Part shown: piece after piece, positions 50,805 to 59,480 of the stretch
How positions within the stretch are numbered: the first letter of the stretch is position 1
Layout: the number at the start of each line of letters is the position of its first letter
NCBI RefSeq assembly: GCF_014892575.1
Contig: NZ_JADBGI010000019.1
Location: 53,164 to 117,163 of the forward strand
DNA: 64,000 bases
Reading direction: 5' to 3'
From: Nocardiopsis coralli
Lineage (GTDB): Bacteria; Actinomycetota; Actinomycetes; Streptosporangiales; Streptosporangiaceae
The notes under the pieces: generated by a model
Told to the model about the DNA's origin: nothing
The model's database searches: none
The model's input: the letters and a program-made list of their open reading frames with translations, nothing else
Translations under genes and position numbers: made by a program

Positions 50805-51644
50805 ATGACCGCACCCGTCGTGGCCGCCGTGCTCGTGGCCGCCCTCCTGCACGCCGCCTGGAACGCCGTCGCCCACGCCATCAGCGACCGCCTGCTCGGC
50901 TTCGCCCTCATCGGGCTCGGCGGCATGGTGGGCACCGCTCCCCTGCTGCTGTTCGTGGGCCTTCCGCCCCGCGAGGCCTGGCCTGTACTGGCCGCGTCGG
51001 TCGCCGCCCACCTGGTGTACCTGGGCCTGCTCATGCTCTCCTACCGGACCGGGGAGTTCGGGCAGGTCTATCCGCTGGCCCGCGGCACCGCGCCCTGGGT
51101 CGTCGCGCTCATCGGGGTGGTGTTCCTGGGCGAACGCCTGCCCCCGAACGAGCTCGCCGGCGTCATCGTGGTCTCGGTCGGCCTCATGACGCTGGTCCTG
51201 GCCGGGGGCGTACCGAAGAGGCAGCACCTGCCCGGGCTGCTGGCCGCTTTCGCCACCGGGCTCGGGATCGCGTCCTACACGGTCATCGACGCCTACGGGG
51301 TGCGCCTGACCCAGGACCCGGTCGGTTACATCACCTGGGTGATGATGCTGCAGGGACCGGTCTTCTTCCTCGTCGCGCTGGCCCGGCGGCGCGGGAATCT
51401 GTGGGGGCAGATGCGGCCCATCTGGCGCATCGGGCTCCTGGGCGGGGCGATCAGCGCCGCCGCCTACGGGCTCGTGCTGTGGGCGCAGCTCTCCGGGGCC
51501 GTCGCCGGCATCGCGGCCCTGCGCGAGACCAGCATCATCTTCGCGGCGATCCTCGGCGCGCTCTTCTTCAAGGAGCGTTTCGGGGCGGTCCGGGTGACCG
51601 CCTCCGCGATCGTCGTCGCGGGTGTCCTGCTGCTGGCCATCTGA
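50805..51644 (+). CDS. DMT-superfamily (EamA) exporter
   Basis: A 279-residue protein with ten helices in two EamA repeats (LLHAAWNAVAHAISDRLLG, YPLARGTAPWVVALIGVVFL, and AGIAALRETSIIFAAILGAL with FFKERFG). Such proteins export amino acids or metabolites. TAGGGT at 50756-50761 is a likely minus-10; the ribosome site is weak. It lies 90 bases after the Lrp-type gene on the same strand. Confidence 0.85.
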   Translation: MTAPVVAAVLVAALLHAAWNAVAHAISDRLLGFALIGLGGMVGTAPLLLFVGLPPREAWPVLAASVAAHLVYLGLLMLSYRTGEFGQVYPLARGTAPWVVALIGVVFLGERLPPNELAGVIVVSVGLMTLVLAGGVPKRQHLPGLLAAFATGLGIASYTVIDAYGVRLTQDPVGYITWVMMLQGPVFFLVALARRRGNLWGQMRPIWRIGLLGGAISAAAYGLVLWAQLSGAVAGIAALRETSIIFAAILGALFFKERFGAVRVTASAIVVAGVLLLAI

Positions 51645-51692
51645 CCCCGCACAGTGCCCTACCCGCTCGTAGCGCACCGGCGGGGCAGCCTT

Positions 51693-51698
51693 TAGGGT
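51693..51698 (+). promoter_or_regulatory. Minus-10 element TAGGGT of a leaderless promoter
   Basis: TAGGGT is followed by seven bases and the GTG start of the amidohydrolase gene, with no ribosome site. Confidence 0.6.
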
Positions 51699-51705
51699 GT
51701 GGCCC

Positions 51706-52611
51706 GTGACACACTCAACGGTCATCGCCGACACCGAAGAACGCGCCGCCGTGCGCGGGGTGTGGGAGGACCTCGGGCTGCCCGGGCTCGTGGACGTGCA
51801 CACCCACTTCATGCCGGACAACGTGCTGCGCAAGGTGTGGGCCTACTTCGACGCCCTCGGCGACGGCGTCTGGCCCATCACCTACCGCGACGACGAGGAC
51901 ACCCGCGTCGAACGCCTGCGCTCCTTCGGGGTCCGCCGCTTCACCTCGCTCTTCTATCCCCACCGCCCCGGCATGGCCCGCTGGCTCAACGGGTGGGCCG
52001 CCGACTTCGCCGCCCGCACCCCCGAATGCCTGCGCGGCGCCACCTTCTACCCCGAACCCGGCGCAGGCGACTACACCGAGCAGGCCGTCGCCGACGGCGC
52101 GCGTGTCTTCAAGGCGCACCTCCAGGTCGGCGCCTACGACCCCCGCGACCCGCACCTGGACCGGGTGTGGGGTGTGCTCGCCGAGTCCGGGGTCCCGGTC
52201 GTCGTGCACTGCGGTTCCGGCCCCCTCGCCGGCCCCTTCACCGGACCGGGCCCCTTCGCCGAGGTACTGCGCCGCCACCCGCGGCTGACCGCCGTCGTCG
52301 CACACGCCGGGTCGCCCGAGTACGGCGCGTTCCTGGACCTCGCCGAACGGTACGAGCGGGTGCACCTCGACACCACGATGGTCTTCACCGACTTCACCGA
52401 ACGCGCCGCGCCGTTCCCCGAGGACGAGCTCCCCCGGCTGCGCGCGCTCGGCGACCGTGTCCTGCTGGGCACCGACTACCCCAACATCCCCTACCCCTAC
52501 CTGCACCAACTGCGCGCACTCACCCGCCTCGGCCTGGGGCGGGACTGGCTGCGTGCGGTGCTGCACGACAACGGCGCCCGCCTGTTCGACCTGCCACCAG
52601 CGCGGATGTAG
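51706..52611 (+). CDS. Amidohydrolase family 2 protein
   Basis: A 301-residue metal-dependent hydrolase or decarboxylase of the amidohydrolase_2 family (ACMSD-like). Metal ligands are visible in VDVHTHFMP, VVVHCGSG and VVAHAGSPEYG, and the late aspartate in LLGTDYPNIP. Family members decarboxylate aromatic acids or open lactones. It overlaps functionally with the acyl-CoA ligase gene, which starts 12 bases after its stop, so both probably act on the same acid. Confidence 0.85.
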   Translation: MTHSTVIADTEERAAVRGVWEDLGLPGLVDVHTHFMPDNVLRKVWAYFDALGDGVWPITYRDDEDTRVERLRSFGVRRFTSLFYPHRPGMARWLNGWAADFAARTPECLRGATFYPEPGAGDYTEQAVADGARVFKAHLQVGAYDPRDPHLDRVWGVLAESGVPVVVHCGSGPLAGPFTGPGPFAEVLRRHPRLTAVVAHAGSPEYGAFLDLAERYERVHLDTTMVFTDFTERAAPFPEDELPRLRALGDRVLLGTDYPNIPYPYLHQLRALTRLGLGRDWLRAVLHDNGARLFDLPPARM

Positions 52612-52623
52612 AGAGAAGGCACC

Positions 52624-54195
52624 ATGGAGCTGGCACTGACGCCCCTGGAGTTCGCCCGCCGCACCCGGCGACTGCACCCCCGGCGGGAAGCCGTCGTCGA
52701 CCGCGGCCTACGGCTGACCTACGAGGAGTTCTTCGACCGCTGCGACCGATGGTCCTCCGTGCTGCAGGGCATGGGTGTGGCCAAGGGGGACCGGGTCGCC
52801 TACATCGCCCCGAACACCCACGCGCAGCTGGAGTCGTTCTACGCCGTCCCGCAGCTGGGGGCGGTGCTGGTCCCGGTGAACTTCCGGCTCACCGCGGACG
52901 ACTTCGTCTACATCGTCAACCACTCGGGCGCGAAGGTGCTGTGCGCGCACGCCGACCAGCTCGACACCGTCGACAGCGTGCGTGACCGGATGCCGGACGT
53001 GGAGCGGTTCGTGGCGCTGGAGGGCGCCAAGCCGGGGTGGGAGGACTACGAGGCGCTCGTCGCGGAGGCCTCCCCGGACTACACGGCGCCGGAGATCTCC
53101 GAGACCGACCTGCTCACCATCAACTACACGTCGGGGACCACCGCCCGCCCCAAGGGTGTGATGATCACCCACCGCGCTGCGTACATGAACTCCGTGGGCA
53201 CGCTGCTGCACCTGCGCATGGACGTGGGCGACCGGTACCTGTGGACGCTCCCGATGTTCCACGCCAACGGGTGGACCTACACCTGGACCGTCACCGCCGT
53301 GGGCGCCACGCACGTGTGCCTGCCGGCGATGGACCCGGCCAAGGCGTTCGAGCTGATCCGGGAGGAGGAGGTGGGCTGGCTGTGCGCGGCGCCGACCGTG
53401 CTCATCATGCTCTCCAACGCCTCCGAGGAGCAGCGCGGCGAGGTGCCCCCGGGCGTGCAGGTGGTGACCGCCGGGGCCTCCCCAGCCGCCGACACCATCG
53501 AACGCCTGGAGGACGGCTTCGGCTGGACCGTCACCCACGTGTACGGGCTGACCGAGACGGCGCCGTTCATCACCGTGTGCGAACCGCGGCCCGAGCACCG
53601 GGGGCTGGACGCCAAGGAGCGGGGCACCCTCAAGGCCCGCCAGGGGGTCGAGCTCATCACCTCCGGGGAGCTGCTCGTGGTCGGCGACGACGGCGCGGAG
53701 GTGCCGTGGGACGGCGAGACCGTCGGCCAGATCACCGTGCGCGGCAACGTCGTCATGGCCGGGTACTACAACGACCCGGAGGCGACGGAGAAGGCGATGG
53801 GCAACGGGTGGTTCCGCACCGGTGACGCCGCCGTCGTGCACCCGGACGGGTACGCGGAGATCCAGGACCGGATCAAGGACGTGATCATCTCGGGCGGGGA
53901 GAACATCTCGTCCGTGGAGGTCGAGGGTGTGCTCCTGCGCCACCCGGCCGTGCTGGAGGCCGCCGTGGTCGGAGTGCCGCACGAGCGGTGGGGTGAGACG
54001 CCGCGCGCGAGCGTGGTGCTGCACGAGGGGGAGTCCGCGACGGAGGAGGAGATCATCGCCTTCGCGCGCGACAACCTCGCGCACTTCAAGGCCCCGACGC
54101 AGGTGGAGTTCGTGGAGCAGCTGCCCAAGACCGCGACGGGCAAGATCCAGAAGTTCGTTCTGCGCGGTGGTGCTTCGGCCGTCACCCGCCAGTAG
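52624..54195 (+). CDS. Acyl-CoA synthetase (AMP-binding)
   Basis: A 523-residue member of the ANL superfamily. Motifs are INYTSGTTARPKGVM (phosphate loop), HVYGLTETAP, GYYNDPEATEKAM, NGWFRTGD and the C-terminal catalytic lysine in KTATGKIQKF. It activates a fatty or aryl acid with ATP and CoA. AGAGAGAAGGCACC precedes the ATG. It is the second gene of a two-gene operon with the amidohydrolase. Confidence 0.9.
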   Translation: MELALTPLEFARRTRRLHPRREAVVDRGLRLTYEEFFDRCDRWSSVLQGMGVAKGDRVAYIAPNTHAQLESFYAVPQLGAVLVPVNFRLTADDFVYIVNHSGAKVLCAHADQLDTVDSVRDRMPDVERFVALEGAKPGWEDYEALVAEASPDYTAPEISETDLLTINYTSGTTARPKGVMITHRAAYMNSVGTLLHLRMDVGDRYLWTLPMFHANGWTYTWTVTAVGATHVCLPAMDPAKAFELIREEEVGWLCAAPTVLIMLSNASEEQRGEVPPGVQVVTAGASPAADTIERLEDGFGWTVTHVYGLTETAPFITVCEPRPEHRGLDAKERGTLKARQGVELITSGELLVVGDDGAEVPWDGETVGQITVRGNVVMAGYYNDPEATEKAMGNGWFRTGDAAVVHPDGYAEIQDRIKDVIISGGENISSVEVEGVLLRHPAVLEAAVVGVPHERWGETPRASVVLHEGESATEEEIIAFARDNLAHFKAPTQVEFVEQLPKTATGKIQKFVLRGGASAVTRQ

Positions 54196-54214
54196 GCTCC
54201 GGGGCCCGGAGGAC

Positions 54215-54244
54215 GCGCCCCCGGACCGGGGATTCCGGGGGCGC
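54215..54244 (+). terminator. Terminator after the acyl-CoA synthetase gene
   Basis: GCGCCCCCGGA and TCCGGGGGCGC form a perfect 11-bp stem around an 8-base loop. Confidence 0.6.
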
Positions 54245-54279
54245 CGAAGACGGGTATGGACCACCGCGGGGAGGCGACC

Positions 54280-54639
54280 ATGGACGACCAGCAGCTCTTC
54301 GACGAGCTCCTGAGCAGGCTCAACAGCAACGGGGACTCAGCGGAGTACTCCCCCGACCGGGCCGGGATCCTGATGCACCGGTTCAAGGGCCAGGAGCACG
54401 ATCCGCCGTTCGTCCTCCACGTGACACCGGAGAACGTGGCCGATCACCTGCGGTCCTTCGGTGATCTGCGCGAGCTGTTCCCGGACGTCTCCGAGGAGAT
54501 CGCCGCCCTCCAGATGTTCTTCGTCCACGTGGTGGAGATTGTCGACATCGTGGTGGCCGGCACCGGGCGGTACAGCTCCGAACGCCGCCACCTGGTCCCT
54601 CACCCCGGCGGGGTCCACTCGAAGGACGGCCCGCCGTAG
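54280..54639 (+). CDS. Small hypothetical protein
   Basis: A 119-residue acidic soluble protein not recognised. The middle part is mixed alpha/beta (ILMHRFKGQ, PPFVLHVTPENVADHLRS) and is followed by a hydrophobic helix (MFFVHVVEIVDIVVAG). GGGGAGGCGACC precedes ATG 54280; an upstream in-frame ATG at 54256 has no ribosome site. It stands alone between a terminator and the CPBP gene. Confidence 0.65.
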   Translation: MDDQQLFDELLSRLNSNGDSAEYSPDRAGILMHRFKGQEHDPPFVLHVTPENVADHLRSFGDLRELFPDVSEEIAALQMFFVHVVEIVDIVVAGTGRYSSERRHLVPHPGGVHSKDGPP

Positions 54640-54646
54640 ACCGCGG

Positions 54647-54660
54647 ATGACAGATGTCAT
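54647..54660. promoter_or_regulatory. Palindromic operator ATGACA-GA-TGTCAT
   Basis: An inverted repeat of 6+6 bases with a 2-base centre, extended by G and C on the outside. It lies 96 bases before the ATG of the CPBP gene. It matches the site at 31309 before the DedA gene except at one central base. Confidence 0.65.
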
Positions 54661-54730
54661 CGCCCCGTCCGTGCGCGGTGCAGGGAAAAGCGGTGATGCG
54701 CGGCACTGCCGCGGTCGGGGCGCGGGACCG

Positions 54731-54736
54731 TAGGTT
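54731..54736 (+). promoter_or_regulatory. Minus-10 element TAGGTT of a leaderless promoter
   Basis: TAGGTT is followed by six bases and the ATG of the CPBP gene. No ribosome site is present. Confidence 0.6.
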
Positions 54737-54742
54737 CGGGGC

Positions 54743-55798
54743 ATGAACAGCGAGAACCCTCCCCCGCGAGGCCCTGAGCACCCGCCGCCCCACCAGGGAT
54801 ACGCCGGAACACCGGGGGACCCCGGACACCCGCCGCCCCTTCCGCCGCAGACACCGCCTCCGGCACCGCCCCGGCCCCGCGGACCGCAGCCGCCCCCGCC
54901 GGGCGTCGAGTACCACCGGGTCCTGGCCTCCGACAAGCGCCGGGTGGGGCGGGGCATCGCCGCCCTCGTGCTCCTGCTCGGTGGCATGCTCGTCTTCGCC
55001 CTTGCCCTCGGGGCCGTGGCGTCCGTGATCGAGATGGCGTTCGGCCTCGACGACCCGGACGCGACCCCGCAGGAAGCGGCGCTCACCCCCGTCCAACTGG
55101 GCGCGGGGCTGTTCTCCCTCGCGCTGCTCATCCCGTGGAGCATGCTGATCCAGCGCTGGCTCTACAAGGTCGAGGGCGCGTCCCTGCACTCGGTGCGGTC
55201 GCTCTTCCGGTTCGACCTGATGGGCCGGTCGCTGGTGATCCTGCTGCCGGTGTGGGCGGTCTACATGGGCGTGTTCACGCAGCTCATGCCGTACGACACG
55301 GTTCCGTGGACCACGTTCGACCTGTTCCTGATGTTCATGGTCATCGTCGTGTTCACCCCGCTCCAGTCGGCGGGCGAGGAGTACGGGTTCCGCGGCCTGG
55401 CGTTCCGGATCGCGGCGAGCTGGGGGCGCGGACCGGGCGCGGCGCTCACGCTCGGCGTGGTCGTCTCGAGCCTGGTGTTCATGCTGGTCCACCTGGCCGC
55501 CGACCCGTGGCTCAACCTGTACTACTTCGTGCTCGGCGCGACCCTGGCGATCATCACGTGGCGGACCGGCGGGCTCGAGATCGCGGTCGTCGTGCACGCG
55601 GTCAACAACACGATCGCGTTCCTGCTCGTGGTCGTCACCCGCACCGACCTGGCCGAGGGCATGGACCGCTCGGTGGGCGCGGGCTCCCCGGCGATGCTGC
55701 TGCCGTGCGTGCTGATGCTGGCGATCACGGCCGTGGTGTGGTGGCGGACCCGGCGGTCGGGGCCGGCTCTGACCGCAGGTCAGCAACCACCTGCGTGA
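54743..55798 (+). CDS. CPBP intramembrane metalloprotease
   Basis: A 351-residue membrane protein. A Pro-rich cytoplasmic start (residues 1-55) is followed by about eight helices with the CPBP (Abi/CAAX protease) motifs: the Glu pair in EEYGFRG, the F-x-x-x-H in FMLVHL, and HAVNNT. These proteases cut prenylated or other membrane substrates and can act in stress responses or bacteriocin immunity. The last 74 bases overlap the convergent GntR gene. A palindrome at 54647 links its control to that of the DedA gene. Confidence 0.88.
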   Translation: MNSENPPPRGPEHPPPHQGYAGTPGDPGHPPPLPPQTPPPAPPRPRGPQPPPPGVEYHRVLASDKRRVGRGIAALVLLLGGMLVFALALGAVASVIEMAFGLDDPDATPQEAALTPVQLGAGLFSLALLIPWSMLIQRWLYKVEGASLHSVRSLFRFDLMGRSLVILLPVWAVYMGVFTQLMPYDTVPWTTFDLFLMFMVIVVFTPLQSAGEEYGFRGLAFRIAASWGRGPGAALTLGVVVSSLVFMLVHLAADPWLNLYYFVLGATLAIITWRTGGLEIAVVVHAVNNTIAFLLVVVTRTDLAEGMDRSVGAGSPAMLLPCVLMLAITAVVWWRTRRSGPALTAGQQPPA

Positions 55799-56693
55799 CG
55801 GTGCGCAGGGAGGCGGCGTCCAGGACGTTGCCGAACTCGATGATCTCGGCCCTGCCCTCGACACCGGCCCGGAGTTCGGGTGTCTCGCTGGGCACCACGA
55901 CGAGGTCGGTGGAGGCCAGGGCCGGGTCGTCGGGGGAGCTCAGCACCGCGACGTTGTCGATGCCGGACTGCGCGAGCGAGTCCCGGATGCTCGCTGCCTG
56001 GTCCTCGGTCGAGTAGAGGATCCCCACGGTGCGGTCCTTGGGCACGGACGCGATCTGCACGAGGGTCCGCACGTGCGGCGCGACGACGAGGGCGATCACC
56101 TCGCTGCCGGTGCCCCTCCACAGGGCGCGGACCTCGGCGAGGTGGAAGAACGTGGTGAGCACGAGGTCGGCCGGGTGCTGCTCCGGGTCGAGGTCGCCGA
56201 GCACGAGCGGGCGGACCGGGGTCCCGAGGTGTTCCTGCAGGTCGCGGGCGAAAGCGTCGGCACGGTCGGCGTTGCACTCGACGAAGGCGACGTCGATGCC
56301 GACGGGTTCGGCGCGTGCCAGGAGGTCGGCGGTCAGGGAGCGGACGGCGTCCGGGGAGACGCCGAGCGCGAGGCACCGGTCGACGGCGTCGGAGAGCACG
56401 CGGCGGGCCTCGGTGTGTTCGGGGGCGCGCCGCCGTTCCGGGCCGGGGTCCAGCACCTTGGTGCCGCTGCGTCCCCGGCTCTCGACGAGCCCGAGGGAGG
56501 CGAGCTCGGCGTAGGCGCGGGCGACGGTGTTGCGGTTGATGCGGAGGTTGTCGGCGAGCAGGCGCGCGCTGGGCAGGGTCTCACCGGGCGCGAGGTCGCC
56601 GGCCTCGATCATGAAGGACAGGTGGGCGACGATCTGCCGATAGACGGGCACGTCGGAGTGGTGGCTCACGTGTATGCGGCCTGGCATCTGCAT
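55725..56693 (-). CDS. GntR-family regulator with uncharacterised C-terminal domain
   Basis: A 322-residue protein. The N-terminal winged helix (residues 10-75) is GntR type: PVYRQIVAHLSFMIEAGDL, LPSARLLADNLRINRNTVA, LGLVESRGRSG. The C-terminal 200 residues look like a two-lobed alpha/beta domain that may bind a ligand (VDVAF-like start, LVLTTFFHLAEV, DLVVVPSETPE), unlike common GntR partners. Start chosen at ATG 56693 with GGGGG upstream. It is divergent from the dialkylglycine decarboxylase gene and probably regulates it through the inverted repeat at 56772. Confidence 0.82.
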   Translation of the reverse strand: MQMPGRIHVSHHSDVPVYRQIVAHLSFMIEAGDLAPGETLPSARLLADNLRINRNTVARAYAELASLGLVESRGRSGTKVLDPGPERRRAPEHTEARRVLSDAVDRCLALGVSPDAVRSLTADLLARAEPVGIDVAFVECNADRADAFARDLQEHLGTPVRPLVLGDLDPEQHPADLVLTTFFHLAEVRALWRGTGSEVIALVVAPHVRTLVQIASVPKDRTVGILYSTEDQAASIRDSLAQSGIDNVAVLSSPDDPALASTDLVVVPSETPELRAGVEGRAEIIEFGNVLDAASLRTVTQVVADLRSEPAPTAGSATTPRP

Positions 56694-56771
56694 CACCCCC
56701 GGTCGGACGACTGGCATGGTACCGCCCTCGGATGCACCCACCGGTGTGGGCACTGATCCCGCGGTTATTGT

Positions 56772-56785
56772 CCTAAACCATTAGG
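56772..56785. promoter_or_regulatory. Inverted repeat between GntR and dgdA genes
   Basis: CCTAA-acca-TTAGG is a perfect 5-bp inverted repeat with a 4-base spacer, flanked by two direct copies of TATTGT (56766 and 56788). It lies about 50 bases before dgdA, where a GntR-type operator would be expected. Confidence 0.5.
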
Positions 56786-56831
56786 TCTATTGTGGGGGCA
56801 GCCGTCCCAGCCACCCCGGACAGGAGCCACG

Positions 56832-58139
56832 ATGGACGACCGCACGTTCTGGACCGAGGCCGACGCACACCTGGTGCGGTACGGCAACCCCTTCAGCCCG
56901 CGCCGCATCGAGAGCGCCGCGGGTGCGCGCGTGCACGACTCCGAGGGGCGCGCGATCCTCGACTTCACGTCCGGGCAGATGAGCTCGCTGCTCGGCCACT
57001 CCCACCCCGACGTCGTGCGCGCGGTGACCGAGTCGGTGTCCACGCTCGACCACCTCTACTCCGGGATGCTCAGCACACCCGTCGTGGAGCTGGCGCGGCG
57101 GCTGTCCGACAGCCTCCCGGATCCCCTGAGCCGGATGCTGCTGCTGAGCACCGGCGCGGAGTCCAACGAGGCCGCGATCAAGATGGCCAAGCTGTACACG
57201 GGCAAGTACGAGGTCGTCTCCTTCGACCGTTCGTGGCACGGCATGACCTCGGGTGCGGCGGCCGCGACCTTCTCCGCGGGCCGGCGCGGGTACGGGCCGC
57301 CTATGCCCGGGAACCTGACGCTGCCGACGCCCAACTCCTACCGGTCGCCGTTCCGGCACGCGGACGGTTCCTACGACTGGCAGACCGAGCTCGACCACGG
57401 GTTCCAGATGGTGGACCAGCAGTCGTCCGGGAGCCTGGCCGCGTGCATGATCGAGCCGATCCTGTCGTCGGGCGGCATCATCGACCTGCCCGAGGGCTAT
57501 CTGGCCCGGCTGCAGGAGCACTGCCGCGCGCGGGGCATGCTGCTCATCGCCGACGAGGCGCAGACGGGGCTCGGGCGGACCGGTGCGATGTACGCGTTCG
57601 AGCACCACGGGGTCACGCCCGACCTGCTCACGCTGTCCAAGACGCTCGGCGCCGGGCTGCCCGTCGCCGCCGTGATGACCACCGACGAGATCGAGGCGGT
57701 GTGCCACGAACGCGGGTTCCTGTTCTTCACCACCCACGTGTCGGACCCGCAGGCGGCGACGGTCGCGCTGACCGTGCTGGACGTGCTGGAGCGCGACGGC
57801 CTGGTGGAGCGCGCACGCACCCTCGGAGCGGTGATGACCGAACGTCTGGAGGGGATGCGCAAGCGGTTCGAGAACGTCGGTGACGTGCGCGGGCGCGGGC
57901 TGCTGCAGGGGATCGAGCTGGTCGAGGACAAGACCGGGAAGGCGCCTGCGGACGGGCTCGGGCGCGCGGTCACCGCCGCCTGCCTGGAGCGCGGGCTGCA
58001 CGTGAACATCGTGCAGCTGCCGGGCATGGGCGGGATCTTCCGGATCGCCCCGCCGTTGACGATCGCCGAGGAGGACCTGCACGCCGGCCTCGACATCATG
58101 GAGGCGGCCATCGAGGAGGCCACCGCGGCCCGTCCGTGA
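56832..58139 (+). CDS. dgdA: 2,2-Dialkylglycine decarboxylase
   Basis: A 435-residue class III PLP enzyme. It closely follows the Burkholderia dialkylglycine decarboxylase: ILDFTSGQMSSLLGHSHPD (with the key glutamine), LLLSTGAESNEAAIKMAK, SWHGMTSGA, EPILSSGGIIDLPEGY, DEAQTGLGRTG, the PLP lysine in TLSKTLGAGLP and the substrate-binding arginine in IFRIAPPLT. The enzyme decarboxylates 2-aminoisobutyrate or isovaline and transfers the amino group to pyruvate. ACAGGAGCCACG precedes the ATG. The substrate occurs in fungal peptaibols, so it may serve nutrient use. Confidence 0.88.
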   Translation: MDDRTFWTEADAHLVRYGNPFSPRRIESAAGARVHDSEGRAILDFTSGQMSSLLGHSHPDVVRAVTESVSTLDHLYSGMLSTPVVELARRLSDSLPDPLSRMLLLSTGAESNEAAIKMAKLYTGKYEVVSFDRSWHGMTSGAAAATFSAGRRGYGPPMPGNLTLPTPNSYRSPFRHADGSYDWQTELDHGFQMVDQQSSGSLAACMIEPILSSGGIIDLPEGYLARLQEHCRARGMLLIADEAQTGLGRTGAMYAFEHHGVTPDLLTLSKTLGAGLPVAAVMTTDEIEAVCHERGFLFFTTHVSDPQAATVALTVLDVLERDGLVERARTLGAVMTERLEGMRKRFENVGDVRGRGLLQGIELVEDKTGKAPADGLGRAVTAACLERGLHVNIVQLPGMGGIFRIAPPLTIAEEDLHAGLDIMEAAIEEATAARP

Positions 58140-58163
58140 GGTTCCGGTAATTCACAGGCGGTG

Positions 58164-58188
58164 TTCATGGGCAGTACCTCCCCATGAA
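58164..58188 (+). promoter_or_regulatory. Inverted repeat covering the FUSC start codon
   Basis: TTCATGGG (58164-58171) and CCCATGAA (58181-58188) form a perfect 8-bp stem with a 9-base loop. The ATG of the FUSC gene at 58184 lies in the right arm and no ribosome site is visible in front of it. This could be an RNA hairpin that hides the start or an operator. Confidence 0.5.
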
Positions 58189-59377
58189 CCCGCAGGAAGT
58201 CCTGTCCGAACGCACGTCCTCCGCACGAGCCTGGCTGGTGCGCGCACGACGGTCCGGCAGCCACGAATTCAACACCGTGCTCGGCGTGCTCAAGGGTGCG
58301 CTGGCCGCCTCGGTCTCCTGGTACATCGCGCAGGAACTGATCGGTGCCCAGATGCCGGCGTTCGCACCGTTCACGGCCGTGCTGATGATGCAGGTCACCG
58401 TCTACCGGTCGGCGGTGCAGTCGCTGCGATACATCGGGGCGGTCCTGCTCGGCGTCGGGGTCCAGGCCTTCCTCGCGTTCACGGCCGGCCCCGACGTCCT
58501 CACCTTCGCCGTCGTCGCCCTCATCACCCTGACCATCGGGCATCTGCGGTTCCTGGGGGCACAGGGGCCGCAGGTGCCCACCGCGGCCTTCTTCGCGTTC
58601 TCCACGTTCCTGACCGCGACGGGGTTCACCGGTCGGCTCGAGCAGTTGGGCGAGATCGTCGCCCTGGTGGCCGTGGGGTGCGTGGTCGGCACCCTGGTCA
58701 ACCTGGTCGTATTCCCCCCGATGCGGCACCGCAGTGTCGAGTGGTCGATCAGCGCGCTCTCGCACTCGCTGTGCGACCTGCTCGGGGACCTGTCCCGGGA
58801 GTTGGAGGACGGTGAGCTCGGCGAGCGGCAGACCTCCTCGTGGCGGAACCGGGCCAACTCCATGCAGTCGAGCGTCGAGCAGGCGCGTGTCTCCGTGCGT
58901 GCCGCACGCGAGTCGCTCGTGATCAACCCGGCCCGGTTCCTGCGCAAGCACCGTTCCCACGCGAGCTTCGAGGGTTACGGGCAGTTGGTGGAAGCGCTCG
59001 GCCGGGCCGCGTCGCATGTCTCGTCGCTCGCCCGCGCACTGCACCTGTGGGCGGACAAGGACGAGCGGCCGGCCCACGAGGGGTTCTTCGCCCGCTACGG
59101 CGAGCTGGTCGGGGCGCTGGGCGAGTTCGCCCGCGCTCTGTCCCAGCTGGACGAGGACTCGTTCGGCAAACAGGAGGAGAGTCTGCGCCGCTCGGTGTCG
59201 AAGGCCCAGGAGCATCTCGATGCCCTCACCGATCCCCCGGAGCAGGGGGATCCGCCCCCGTTCGACGACCTCACGCAGCCGTACAGCATCCTGCTGATCG
59301 AGGGCCGCCGGCTCATGGACGAGATGCAGTACTGCTGCGACATCGTCGAGCACTACGTCGACGAACGCACCCGCTGA
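58184..59377 (+). CDS. FUSC-family membrane transporter (aromatic acid exporter-like)
   Basis: A 397-residue protein. Residues 30-185 hold about six helices (LVLGVLKGALAAS-like start, AFAPFTAVLMMQVTVYRSA, ALITLTIGHLRFLG), followed by a long helical cytoplasmic half with basic and acidic residues. This is the layout of FUSC/ArAE exporters of aromatic acids and stress metabolites. Its start ATG is inside an inverted repeat. It lies 45 bases after dgdA on the same strand and may be in the same operon. Confidence 0.78.
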   Translation: MNPQEVLSERTSSARAWLVRARRSGSHEFNTVLGVLKGALAASVSWYIAQELIGAQMPAFAPFTAVLMMQVTVYRSAVQSLRYIGAVLLGVGVQAFLAFTAGPDVLTFAVVALITLTIGHLRFLGAQGPQVPTAAFFAFSTFLTATGFTGRLEQLGEIVALVAVGCVVGTLVNLVVFPPMRHRSVEWSISALSHSLCDLLGDLSRELEDGELGERQTSSWRNRANSMQSSVEQARVSVRAARESLVINPARFLRKHRSHASFEGYGQLVEALGRAASHVSSLARALHLWADKDERPAHEGFFARYGELVGALGEFARALSQLDEDSFGKQEESLRRSVSKAQEHLDALTDPPEQGDPPPFDDLTQPYSILLIEGRRLMDEMQYCCDIVEHYVDERTR

Positions 59378-59480
59378 GGCCGTCCCCGACACCGGCCCCG
59401 GAACTCTCGATCAGGACGTGGTCGACGCCCCTACTGACGCACGTTCGGAGAATCGTGCATCCCCGGGAGGAAAATGGGAG

